Source: Paenibacillus sp. HWE-109 (GTDB lineage: Bacteria; Bacillota; Bacilli; Paenibacillales; NBRC-103111). Taken from it: DNA of 64,000 nt. Positions 17,630 to 25,178 of this stretch are shown here, piece after piece (the first letter of the stretch is position 1; each line of letters opens with the position of its first letter). The stretch is taken from the NCBI RefSeq assembly GCF_022163125.1, contig NZ_CP091881.1, forward strand, positions 2,542,001 to 2,606,000. The letters run 5' to 3'. The notes under the pieces are model-generated. The model worked only from the letters and a program-made list of their open reading frames with translations. It did no database searches and was not told the origin of the DNA. Both the position numbers and the translations under genes were made by a program.

Positions 17630-18799
17630 ATGACAACAACAATCGCAAATACAAAACAACAACAACGCATCGCTATCGTGGGGGCAGGCCCTGGAGGGCT
17701 GACATTGGCGCGTATTTTACAGCAGCATGGTGTGGCGAGCGTCGTCTATGAACGAGAACAATCTCCGAGCAGCCGAGGGCAGGGCGGATCATTAGATATT
17801 CATCATGATTCTGGCCAAAAGGCACTGCGAGAGGCGGGTTTAATCGACCAATTCGAAGCGCTCGCCCGGTATGAAGGACAGGATTTCCGCTTATTTGATA
17901 AAACCGGCAAAATTTATCTGGATGAGGTGGCAGAGCCCCAGGAAGGGGATCGTCCTGAAATCGACCGCGGCGTTCTGCGTGAGCTGTTGATACAGTCACT
18001 TGACCCCGCTGCCATTCGTTGGGGGCATAATTTAACCCACGTGGTTCCGTTGGAGAATGGGCAGCATGAGCTGCATTTCGAGAACGGACATATCGATACC
18101 GTTAATCTCGTTGTAGCTGCAGATGGCGCGTTTTCACGCATACGGCCGCTTCTCACGGAATCTACTCCTGCGTATTCAGGACTTAGTATGGTTGAGATTT
18201 ATGTGAATAATGCAGCGGTCGATCATCCAGAAATTTCAGCTTTGAACGGAAGAGGCAAAATGTTTGCCCTCTCGGATCATAAAGGGATCTTGGGGCAGCT
18301 TAATGGGGATGGCCGAATCTGCGTATATTTGGCCTTTCAAGTTGAACGGGAATGGCTGAATACCTGCGGCATTTCATTCGATCAGCCAGAAGATGCCAAA
18401 GGATTGCTGCTGCAACATTTCGACGATTGGGACGAATCATTAAAGAATTATATCCGCTCTGCCCAAGGTCCGATGTTCCCAAGACGCATTTATATGCTGC
18501 CTGTTGGATTAAAGTGGACCAGTAAACCGGGAATTACACTCATCGGTGATGCAGCGCATCTAATGTCTCCTTTTGCGGGAGAAGGCGTAAACTTAGCGAT
18601 GCTGGATGCTACAGAACTTGCGTTGTCTATTATTGAACATGCCGATATCAACCAAGCAATTCAAGCATACGAGGAGAAAATGTACGTCTATTCGTCCAAA
18701 TCAGCGGAGGAATCACAAGCCAATCTCGAGCTTACTTTCGGAGACGATGCCGCAGCTAAATTTCTGGATTTGATGAACCAGTATCATAGTGTTGAATAA
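17630..18799 (+). CDS. FAD-dependent monooxygenase, TetX-like family
   Basis: A 389-residue soluble flavoprotein of the PHBH/TetX class. The N-terminus has the dinucleotide motif VGAGPGG (residues 17-23), followed by GQGGSLDI, then the second FAD motif GDAAHLMSPFAGEGVNL near residue 305. The length equals that of TetX-type hydroxylases, but many environmental members have other aromatic substrates, so resistance should not be assumed. GAGGTG lies about 9 bases before the ATG. Transcription is monocistronic as far as can be seen: a repeat element lies upstream and a stem-loop downstream. NAD(P)H-dependent hydroxylation of an aromatic compound is the likely reaction. Confidence 0.88.
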   Translation: MTTTIANTKQQQRIAIVGAGPGGLTLARILQQHGVASVVYEREQSPSSRGQGGSLDIHHDSGQKALREAGLIDQFEALARYEGQDFRLFDKTGKIYLDEVAEPQEGDRPEIDRGVLRELLIQSLDPAAIRWGHNLTHVVPLENGQHELHFENGHIDTVNLVVAADGAFSRIRPLLTESTPAYSGLSMVEIYVNNAAVDHPEISALNGRGKMFALSDHKGILGQLNGDGRICVYLAFQVEREWLNTCGISFDQPEDAKGLLLQHFDDWDESLKNYIRSAQGPMFPRRIYMLPVGLKWTSKPGITLIGDAAHLMSPFAGEGVNLAMLDATELALSIIEHADINQAIQAYEEKMYVYSSKSAEESQANLELTFGDDAAAKFLDLMNQYHSVE

Positions 18800-18830
18800 G
18801 TAACATAGCAAATGTGTAAGGTAGTATCAT

Positions 18831-18898
18831 CTTCTCTTCAACTGGATAAACTATCCTCTAATACATGTACGCTTGAGGATAGCGTCCAATTGGAGAAG
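18831..18898 (+). promoter_or_regulatory. Long stem-loop covering the ribosome site of the next gene
   Basis: An inner stem CTATCCTC (18,851) / GAGGATAG (18,875) is extended by an outer stem CTTCTC...CAACTGGA (18,831-18,846) with TCCAATTGGAGAAG (18,885-18,898), with a TT bulge and one mismatch. The 3' outer arm contains most of the Shine-Dalgarno GGAGAAGGG (18,892-18,900), so the folded form would hide it. Confidence 0.55.
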
Positions 18899-18911
18899 GG
18901 ATGTAACTAGC

Positions 18912-19481
18912 ATGACGATACAAGATGGAATTAATCAAGTCGAACAAGCACAGCAGGAAATCGTTGAAGCCAATACATTGATTAATGATGCTATTATTCA
19001 TAGCTTTTTATTTACATGGAGATGGTGGCTGGGCATTGCCTTGTTTATTGTGCCATGGCTGATTTGGTTGAAATATAAGAAGAAGGATAGCTCAAATAGA
19101 CTGTTTTTAGCTGGTCTTTGTTCGATTCTACTAGGTCAAATCATCGATATGTTTGCCTTGTCCATGGGGAAATGGTCGTATCCGATCAAGTTTATTCCTT
19201 GCTCGGGAACGACATTTCTGCCTTATCACTTTTCAATGCTTCCAGTTGGCGTTATGTTTGCCATTCAAATAAAACCGAAATTAAATCCAATTCTTAAAGG
19301 AATTATTTTAGGACTTATTTGCGCGTATCTAATTGAACCTTTCTTTACGAAGACGGGTTTCTATAATCCGAAAAATTGGAAATATATATATGACGTTTGT
19401 ATCTACTTCTCCATCTACAATATAGCTCATTTGTTAACTAGATTGAAACATTTTGGCCCAATTGAATCAAAGGACGAGTAA
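18912..19481 (+). CDS. CBO0543-family membrane protein
   Basis: A 189-residue protein with about five hydrophobic spans after a 30-residue polar N-terminus. The helix starting FTWRWWLGIALFIVPWLIWL and the later segment WSYPIKFIP are typical of the CBO0543 family of Firmicute integral membrane proteins, which has no assigned function. The ATG at 18,912 is chosen because GGAGAAGGG precedes it by 11 bases; an earlier TTG lies inside the stem-loop. A clear terminator follows. No functional partner is seen: neighbours are an FAD monooxygenase and a siderophore-binding protein with its own Fur-box region. Confidence 0.7.
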   Translation: MTIQDGINQVEQAQQEIVEANTLINDAIIHSFLFTWRWWLGIALFIVPWLIWLKYKKKDSSNRLFLAGLCSILLGQIIDMFALSMGKWSYPIKFIPCSGTTFLPYHFSMLPVGVMFAIQIKPKLNPILKGIILGLICAYLIEPFFTKTGFYNPKNWKYIYDVCIYFSIYNIAHLLTRLKHFGPIESKDE

Positions 19482-19489
19482 CCAGGAAC

Positions 19490-19526
19490 GGCTCATGCGC
19501 ACTTGATGCGAATTGAGCCTTTTTTA
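19490..19526 (+). terminator. Rho-independent terminator
   Basis: GGCTCA pairs with TTGAGCC around an inner imperfect stem and is followed by seven T. It closes the CBO0543-family gene. Confidence 0.8.
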
Positions 19527-19607
19527 TTTATAAACTGAGGTTTGTGCCAAAAAAATCATGAGGTTTCTCCATTGCTAATAAAAGCAAACTTTATTATGCT
19601 TATCAAC

Positions 19608-19626
19608 GATAATGATTATCATTGTC
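19608..19626 (+). promoter_or_regulatory. Fur box
   Basis: GATAATGATTATCATTGTC differs at two positions from the 19-bp Fur consensus GATAATGATAATCATTATC. It lies 34 bases before the start of the siderophore-binding lipoprotein, where Fur-Fe would block transcription when iron is plentiful. Confidence 0.9.
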
Positions 19627-19660
19627 TTCATAAATTCACTATTGGGGGAAAAAGAGCGAG

Positions 19661-20626
19661 ATGAGAACCGCACGTAGATTTGTCATCCTATTAGCATTAA
19701 CAACTCTGATGATCGCTTTGGTTGCAGCTTGTGGAACTAAAGTTGAAAAATCAACACTAAAGGATGCCACAGAACAATCTAAAGCAGAACCAGCTACTAG
19801 AAAGATAACAGATTCCAAAGGTCATACAGTAGTCATCCCAACGCAAGCCAAAAAAATCGTATACACAGGCAGTGACTTGGGAGATTTGTTGGCATTAGGC
19901 GTTAAGCCAGCAGGTGCCACACTAGGAGTTATTGCCAAACAGGTTGCTTATCCGGATTTGTTAGTAGGTATTGAAGATATTGGAGACGTGTCAGCGAATC
20001 TGGAGAAGGTTCTCTCACTTGAACCGGATCTGATCCTGATGGACAGTGGAGGCACTTATTATAAATCTACAGATTATGACGCGCTTAATAAGATTGCACC
20101 AACGGTAACGTATGACAGGCTGCCTACTTTTGAACGATTGCTTGTCATCGGTGATATTATCGGAAAGAAACAAGTAGCAGAGAAATGGATACAAGATTTC
20201 AAAGGGAAAGTTGCTGGAATGAAAGGGAAGTTAACTGTCAAAGAGGGTGAAACGGCCACTGTTTTCATACGCTTAGGGAAAGAATTCTATGTGATGGGGA
20301 ATAGCGGGTTTTCTACGATCCTATATGATACACTCGGTTACAAGCCTGCTCCCAAAGTTAAGCAAACTTTAATTGATAAGAATGAAAGATTCAGTGATGT
20401 AAGCAACGAAGTTCTGCCCGAATTTGCAGGGGACTATCTGTTTGTATTAACGGATGATAATGAAGCAGCCAGAGCTGCGGCAGATTCTTTTACGAATGCT
20501 TCGGTTTTTAAATCCCTTAAAGCTGTTGTCAACAAACAAGTGTACTACATCCCAACGAAATGGAACTTCGATGATCCGATTACCAAGGACCGATTATTGG
20601 ATGAACTTCCGAAGATAATGAAATAA
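19661..20626 (+). CDS. Iron-siderophore-binding lipoprotein
   Basis: A 321-residue class III (FhuD/BtuF-type) solute-binding protein. The signal peptide ends in LVAAC with lipid-anchored Cys24, followed by a charged linker. The typical opening RKITDSKGHTVVIP and the core YTGSDLGDLLALGVKPAG are visible, with the C-terminal half ending DDPITKDRLLDELP, common in xenosiderophore-binding proteins. A Fur box directly upstream indicates iron repression. No FecCD permease or ATPase gene is adjacent, so it must feed a permease encoded elsewhere. The next gene codes for an AraC regulator carrying a related binding domain. Confidence 0.9.
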   Translation: MRTARRFVILLALTTLMIALVAACGTKVEKSTLKDATEQSKAEPATRKITDSKGHTVVIPTQAKKIVYTGSDLGDLLALGVKPAGATLGVIAKQVAYPDLLVGIEDIGDVSANLEKVLSLEPDLILMDSGGTYYKSTDYDALNKIAPTVTYDRLPTFERLLVIGDIIGKKQVAEKWIQDFKGKVAGMKGKLTVKEGETATVFIRLGKEFYVMGNSGFSTILYDTLGYKPAPKVKQTLIDKNERFSDVSNEVLPEFAGDYLFVLTDDNEAARAAADSFTNASVFKSLKAVVNKQVYYIPTKWNFDDPITKDRLLDELPKIMK

Positions 20627-20653
20627 TTAGAGCTATCAGCCTTCGTTAGGTGG

Positions 20654-20691
20654 GAAGCTTTCAACTTCAAGTTGATAAGCTTCTTTTTTTT
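20654..20691 (+). terminator. Rho-independent terminator
   Basis: GAAGCTT...AACTT pairs with AGTT...AAGCTTC and is followed by a run of T. It separates the binding lipoprotein from the regulator gene. Confidence 0.85.
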
Positions 20692-20706
20692 CTGTACAAT
20701 TAACTT

Positions 20707-20725
20707 GATATTGATAACCATTCTC
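20707..20725 (+). promoter_or_regulatory. Fur box of the regulator gene
   Basis: GATATTGATAACCATTCTC matches the Fur consensus at 16 of 19 positions. It lies 26 bases before the regulator start and overlaps where a promoter would be expected. Confidence 0.75.
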
Positions 20726-20751
20726 AAATAGCTTTTTCAGGAGGATCACCA

Positions 20752-22407
20752 TTGAATCAAGATGTCAGGGAAGCCCAAATCCTTCATGATCTATTATTTT
20801 CCATATGTGGCGTTGGTTCGATGAATAGCACTGACGGATCGATAGATGTAAGCCCATTGGAAGGGCGACATGGGATCATTGCTTTTACCGAAGGCCGCGG
20901 TTCTCTCCTGATTGATGGGATTACTGTGCCTATTAAACAGGGAGTATGCCTGATTGCACACGCTGAAACTAAATTAGTGTTTGATACTCGAGAAGGTGAT
21001 GACCTAACGGGGTTATGGGTCACTTTCAGTATGCACTGTTTGGGTACGAATCGTCCTCTTCCTATACACCCGCACGTTCCCTTTGGGTATCCAATAACCC
21101 CAACACCATTCATCAAATGCGTGGACCTGCTGGAGCAAATCGTCCATAAAGGGGAAGATGGGGGGCCATTTGAGAGCTACAAGCAGCAAATTCGTTTGCA
21201 AGAATTGCTGCTATTGATGCTGGAAAGTCATCAAGCCAAGCGTGCTGCTACAGATTCCATACAGGCAGTTGAACAATCTGTTGCCTATTTGGAAGAGCAC
21301 TTCATTGAACATATTACGGTTGAACAGCTTGTACAGCATTCGGGTGTCAGGCGCTGGGAATATAGTTCTATTTTTCAAGCTATCACAGGTTATAAACCTT
21401 TGGATTATTTAACAGAAGTGCGAATGAAGCGCGCGAAAGAACTGTTGCTGCTCTCCAATGCGCCCCTCAGAGACATCGCGCACCGGGTAGGATTTAAGGA
21501 TGAATATTATTTTAATCGTAGATTCCGGCAATCTATGGGGATTTCCCCCAAGCAATATGCGCGTACACATCCAAGGAATGTCATGATTCAGAAGGAGCTA
21601 GGTTCCCAGATTGAGCTGCCTTTGCAGAATTCAAGGATTGTTGTGATTGGATATGCCTTGGGAAATTTGCTTACGCTTGGCGTGAGGCCAGTCGGCGCTG
21701 ATTTGACGGTAATCGGCAAACAGGTTGTTTATCGCAATGAACTCCAACATATTATGGATATTGGACCCAGAGAGGATTTGGAGCGAATAAAGGCACTCGC
21801 GCCCGATTTTATTTTTTACTGCAACACGGTTGAAACCGCAGCAACGCCTATTTCCCAGATTGCGCCGACCTTGGTTCTTGACAGAGAAGATGCCAACTTC
21901 GAGCAGCTTAGATTAATGGCGGCCGTATTGGGCAAGAGACCTCATGCTGAGAAATGGATTAAGAACTATAAGTCCAAATCCAAGGCATTATGGAACCAAT
22001 ATCGGCTAGATATCAAAGCGAATGAAACGGTAACTGTCATTGTTATCGTAGATGGGCGGCTGTATGTCATGGGGAACCATGGACTCTCCTTCACACTTCA
22101 TCATCCTCTGGCCTTTAAACCTTCAGAGAAAGTCAGAGCCATGATGGAAATGGGGGTTGAATATCAGGAGATTTCGGCTGAAATGATAGCAGCCTATGCC
22201 GGGGATCGGTTATTTTTACTCGTGGGCGAAGACCAGATCTCCTTGGATTCAGCCAAGCTGTTAATCATTAGTCCGTTATGGCGAGAGCTTGCACCTGTGC
22301 AAAATAATCTTGTTTACCTCATGGATGCCAAATGGAATTATGATGATTCAATTACGCTGGAACGCCTGCTGAACGTGCTGCCAGATGTTCTTCGCAAAAG
22401 CGTTTAG
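20752..22407 (+). CDS. AraC regulator fused to siderophore-binding domain (Btr-like)
   Basis: A 551-residue cytoplasmic protein with two parts: an N-terminal cupin-like and AraC helix-turn-helix region (about 1-280, with YSSIFQAITGYKPLDYL and YYFNRRFRQSMGISPKQY), then a class III siderophore-binding domain (about 290-551) similar in pattern to the upstream lipoprotein (TLGVRPVGADL, DDSITLERLLNVLP). This is the layout of Bacillus subtilis Btr, which binds the siderophore inside the cell and activates uptake genes. The start is TTG: AGGAGG stands exactly 7 bases before it and no ATG competes. A Fur box precedes it. It probably activates the lipoprotein gene upstream and distant permease genes when siderophore enters. 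Confidence 0.88.
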   Translation: MNQDVREAQILHDLLFSICGVGSMNSTDGSIDVSPLEGRHGIIAFTEGRGSLLIDGITVPIKQGVCLIAHAETKLVFDTREGDDLTGLWVTFSMHCLGTNRPLPIHPHVPFGYPITPTPFIKCVDLLEQIVHKGEDGGPFESYKQQIRLQELLLLMLESHQAKRAATDSIQAVEQSVAYLEEHFIEHITVEQLVQHSGVRRWEYSSIFQAITGYKPLDYLTEVRMKRAKELLLLSNAPLRDIAHRVGFKDEYYFNRRFRQSMGISPKQYARTHPRNVMIQKELGSQIELPLQNSRIVVIGYALGNLLTLGVRPVGADLTVIGKQVVYRNELQHIMDIGPREDLERIKALAPDFIFYCNTVETAATPISQIAPTLVLDREDANFEQLRLMAAVLGKRPHAEKWIKNYKSKSKALWNQYRLDIKANETVTVIVIVDGRLYVMGNHGLSFTLHHPLAFKPSEKVRAMMEMGVEYQEISAEMIAAYAGDRLFLLVGEDQISLDSAKLLIISPLWRELAPVQNNLVYLMDAKWNYDDSITLERLLNVLPDVLRKSV

Positions 22408-22409
22408 AT

Positions 22410-22738
22410 TAACGAGTTTTGCTAAACATGGCTGCCCCCAAGGTAAAACCTTCAGGGACAGCCACCTTGATGTACCCTCGATTCGCATCCTCTATGACCC
22501 AATACACCTATATTGACGTGAATGAGGAACCTGTCTCCACCAAGGACTTCATTCCTGAAAGTACGATTGGTAAACCATTTTCCAGAATTACAGCGGTGCT
22601 GGCAGCCTGTGCGAATTCATCAGGGAAAGAGAGAAACCGCCAACTCATTACGAGCTTGCTTGGAGGATCAAATGCGAGAATAATTCCCTCGGGATTGATA
22701 TTTCGCGGTTTTGTTTCCATAAGGGTTTCACGCTCCAA
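22410..22738 (-). pseudogene. Decayed SRPBCC/AHSA1-like domain gene
   Basis: The minus strand encodes a piece that looks like the late part of an SRPBCC (activator of Hsp90 ATPase-like) protein: AFDPPSKLVMSWRF and, after a short gap, LENGLPIVLSGMKSLVETG. The usual segment of about 40 residues between these two is missing, no start is evident, and an in-frame TAG follows. In the same frame after the stop runs VYWVIEDANRGYIKVAVPEG up to TAA at 22,410. Internal deletion plus stop codon indicate a pseudogene, convergent with the AraC regulator. The assignment rests on short motifs only. Confidence 0.5.
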
Positions 22739-22785
22739 TTCGTTGAAGCAGTCCTTCTGCTATTGTGATGGGCGAGTTATTAGCT

Positions 22786-23213
22786 GCGATGACAGAGAGC
22801 GCAGCATGAAAAGGAACTACAATCCGCTAATTGGCGGAAACGGGAGCAAAAGTAGCATGAATGGGAACGGAGGTACGCTAATAAAGCAGAACATGCTGAT
22901 TCTGACTGGGAAATGGTGAAATAGCGGACCATAGTTCCCTCTGGAGTGGAATTTGGTGGTTTTCAGCAATATAGCGGATCATAGTTCCCTTTGGGCTGTG
23001 CGATGACAGAAGGCGCAGCATGAAAAGGAACTACGATCCGCTAATTGGCGGAAACGGGAGCAAAAGTAGCATGAATGGGAACTGAGGTACGCTAATAAAG
23101 AAGAACATGCTGATTCTGACTGGGAAATGGTGAAATAGCGGACCATAGTTCCCTCTGGAGTGTAATCTGGTGGTTTTCAGCAATATAGCGGATCGTAGTT
23201 CCCTCCCTCTGTT
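22786..23213. repeat. Two tandem copies of a 214-bp family A element (A1, inverted)
   Basis: Copies start at 22,786 and 23,000, offset 214 bp, and are nearly identical. Each has arms in the order F, F, R, R: 22,811, 22,862, 22,921, 22,971 and 23,025, 23,076, 23,135, 23,185, spaced 51, 59 and 50 bp. The spacer between the inner arms is the reverse complement of that in the elements at 42.7 and 53.6 kb, so these copies are inverted relative to those. A third copy begins on the other side of the IS110 element at 25,042. Confidence 0.88.
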
Positions 23214-23238
23214 CTTAGCGTTTTTCTTACATATACTC

Positions 23239-23557
23239 GCCCATTCGTAGGAATACAACATTCTTGAAGCAGGGTTCTCTAGAAGATAAGGGAGCTGTTT
23301 CTCTAAAATCATCAAGAGGGCATACGGGAATAGAGGATGTGCTATTAATTCCTCATTTTCCCATATATGCACGTTTGATTCCACGGTCTCTTGGTGGTTT
23401 ACCCTCCCATGACTCAACGGGTCGCAGCCCTTACATTCCTTCGTTATACCTGTCCAAGAGGTGGAGGCCGAGATGCTCTAGTAACGGGTCTGTGCCCTTT
23501 GGGAACTACTACTCGGTACTTCCGTGCTTTTCGTCATGCGTGATCCTACGAATGGGC
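23239..23557. ncRNA. Candidate structured RNA region of the IS110 element
   Basis: The long non-coding end is closed by a perfect 14-bp inverted repeat: GCCCATTCGTAGGA at 23,239-23,252 and TCCTACGAATGGGC at 23,544-23,557. IS110-family elements are known to encode a bridge RNA in a non-coding end that pairs with target and donor DNA; in IS1111-type members it is on the 3' side of the recombinase, as here. Position and inverted repeat fit, but the guide loops and the promoter were not identified, and the strand is assumed to follow the transposase. Confidence 0.35.
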
Positions 23558-23642
23558 CAACATACGCCCCTAGTTAAAAAGCGTTGCTTCCTTCAACTTT
23601 CTGACACTCCAGCGGAGCACAATAAACAATGACCAGGATAAA

Positions 23643-24932
23643 CTAAGCAGCTTGCTGCTGCTCCATGTCCGATTTGAATTCTTCTTGCCGTTTTACCATA
23701 CCGATGATTATACGTGCTAATTTACCGATTAATTTAAAAATAGAGCGGTGCTTTTTCATCTTCATGACCTGTACATTGTGGATATGCCACTGCTGAAAAC
23801 TCGGATGATTGTTGACAAGTGTGAGTACCGCTAAATACAAATATTTTCGCAATTGGGGCCTTCCACGTTTTGAAAGGGTCACTTTACCTTGATGCTTGCC
23901 TGAACTCTGATTCACGAGGTTCATCCCGGCTTGCGAGAGGATTTGTTGACCGTGCGCATACTTGCTTAGGTCCCCGCACCCTGCCAACAATGCCGAGATC
24001 ATCAACGTGCTCAAACCCTTCAGACTCCGTAGTAAGGGGACCTCCGGTAGTGGTTCAAGCAGCCCTTCCAGCTCTTGTTCGAACTCTCGCAGTCGTTCAG
24101 CCAAGCGCTCATAGTCCTCAAGAAGCCTTTTCAGATCATTTCGCGCTTCCACGTACCCTACTTTACTGCCGACGGAATTGCGGGCTGCTGCGATGAGTCT
24201 GGTAGCAATCTCCATGCCGGTTCTACCCCCAGCTCGCTTCATTCCGCCTTTTTCTCTCCATAAAGATACCATCTCCAGCGGCGTTAATAGTCTTACGTCT
24301 GCCGGCAACGGAAAGATCTTGAGTGAGGCCAGGGAACGGACGGTTGTCCAGTCCTCAAAAACACGGCAGTACTCGGGAAAGTGGATGTCAAGTAAGCGGA
24401 AGATGCGGTTTTTTAGGCTTGTTTGCTGGTTCACCCAGTATTCCCGGTCATTCATGACCATACGTATGCGCTGGTAAACGTCCCCATGCTGATAATAAGG
24501 AAAGTAAAATCCCCGACAGACCGCATCTGCGATAACCAAAGCATCTTTGAAGTCGTTTTTGGACTGACTGTTGTCTCGATTCTCTTTGTTTCTATACGTG
24601 GTTAAGGGATTGACCAGAACGACTTCATGGTTGTTTTGCGTTAGCCAGTCAGTAAGATTAAACCAGTAGTGCCCCGTTGGTTCGAGTCCAATGAGGAACG
24701 AAGTGAGATTTTTTTGGGCTAGTAAATTTTGAATCCAGCGAAATAATTTTTCGAAACCCTCTCTTCCGTTTTCAAACGAAATAGGTCGTCCGATTTCGAT
24801 CCCACGGAAGTTGACAGCCCGAGCAACGTGTTTTTCTTTGGCAATATCTACACCAACGATAAGATGATTCGTGGTAATTCGTTCGATCCGTTGATTTTCC
24901 GAATGTCTTTGTTTAAACTTCATAGTGAGCAC
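23643..24932 (-). CDS. IS110-family transposase (recombinase)
   Basis: A 429-residue DEDD transposase. The RuvC-like N-terminal part starts with LIVGVDIAKEKH (catalytic Asp29) and continues with IGLEPTGHYW (Glu) and SKNDFKDALVIAD (Asp pair). A helical middle region is followed by the C-terminal transposase_20 domain with LRSLKGLS, LSQAGMNLVNQSSGKH and LSKRGRPQLRKYLYLAVL; the serine in the SSG segment is the expected nucleophile. The full length and intact motifs suggest it may be active. It catalyses site-specific insertion, in the known family guided by an element-encoded RNA. It ends 431 bases from the inferred left boundary and begins about 104 bases from the right one. Confidence 0.93.
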   Translation of the reverse strand: MLTMKFKQRHSENQRIERITTNHLIVGVDIAKEKHVARAVNFRGIEIGRPISFENGREGFEKLFRWIQNLLAQKNLTSFLIGLEPTGHYWFNLTDWLTQNNHEVVLVNPLTTYRNKENRDNSQSKNDFKDALVIADAVCRGFYFPYYQHGDVYQRIRMVMNDREYWVNQQTSLKNRIFRLLDIHFPEYCRVFEDWTTVRSLASLKIFPLPADVRLLTPLEMVSLWREKGGMKRAGGRTGMEIATRLIAAARNSVGSKVGYVEARNDLKRLLEDYERLAERLREFEQELEGLLEPLPEVPLLRSLKGLSTLMISALLAGCGDLSKYAHGQQILSQAGMNLVNQSSGKHQGKVTLSKRGRPQLRKYLYLAVLTLVNNHPSFQQWHIHNVQVMKMKKHRSIFKLIGKLARIIIGMVKRQEEFKSDMEQQQAA

Positions 24933-24944
24933 TCTCCTGTTATT

Positions 24945-24978
24945 AGATCATGTTAGTCACTGGCCGGTGACATGATCT
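24945..24978 (-). other. Hairpin ahead of the transposase gene
   Basis: AGATCATGT pairs with ACATGATCT around an inner CAC/GTG pair. It lies 13 bases upstream of the transposase start within the short IS end and could limit read-through expression or form part of a terminus. Function not shown. Confidence 0.5.
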
Positions 24979-25041
24979 TAATGTACAGAGGGTGCTTGTT
25001 TTTTGCAAAACCAAAATATTAGCATCTACAGGAATGCTCTG

Positions 25042-25092
25042 GGCTGTGCGATGACAGAAAGCGCAGCATGAAAAGGAACTACGATCCGCTAT
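25042..25092. repeat. Truncated third copy of the family A element
   Basis: Starts GGCTGTGCGATGACAG and carries one forward arm (25,073-25,092), then diverges. It is the continuation of the 214-bp array cut by the IS110 element and ends about 85 bases before the SLH-peptidase gene. Confidence 0.8.
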
Positions 25093-25178
25093 CTATGAGT
25101 CTATGATTCTAGCAGCTTCTGGTATATAATGGAATCTATTGTGTTAATATGTTGTATCAACTTTACAGGGGGATTTAC

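Larger units (their letters stand above)
23212..25041 (-). mobile_element. IS110-family insertion sequence (about 1830 bp)
   Basis: The element interrupts the A-repeat array. CTCTG at 23,207-23,211 and again at 25,037-25,041 flank it; joining the outer sequences at one CTCTG restores the junction seen between the two intact 214-bp copies (repeat end, then GGGCTGTGCGATGACAG). This fixes both ends to within five bases. Inside are one minus-strand transposase gene, a short 5' end of about 104 bp and a long 3' end of about 431 bp. IS110-type elements lack ordinary terminal repeats, and several relatives are known to target palindromic repeat sequences. A longer transposase-distal end suggests the IS1111-type layout. 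Confidence 0.85.

Noticed and set aside
17630..18799. Tetracycline-inactivating TetX
   Set aside because: Length and FAD motifs fit the wider family, but residues specific to tetracycline binding could not be confirmed, and many environmental relatives have other substrates.
22419..22919. 166-codon plus-strand frame
   Set aside because: It runs antisense through a decayed SRPBCC-like gene and into a repeat copy; no ribosome site and no family resemblance.
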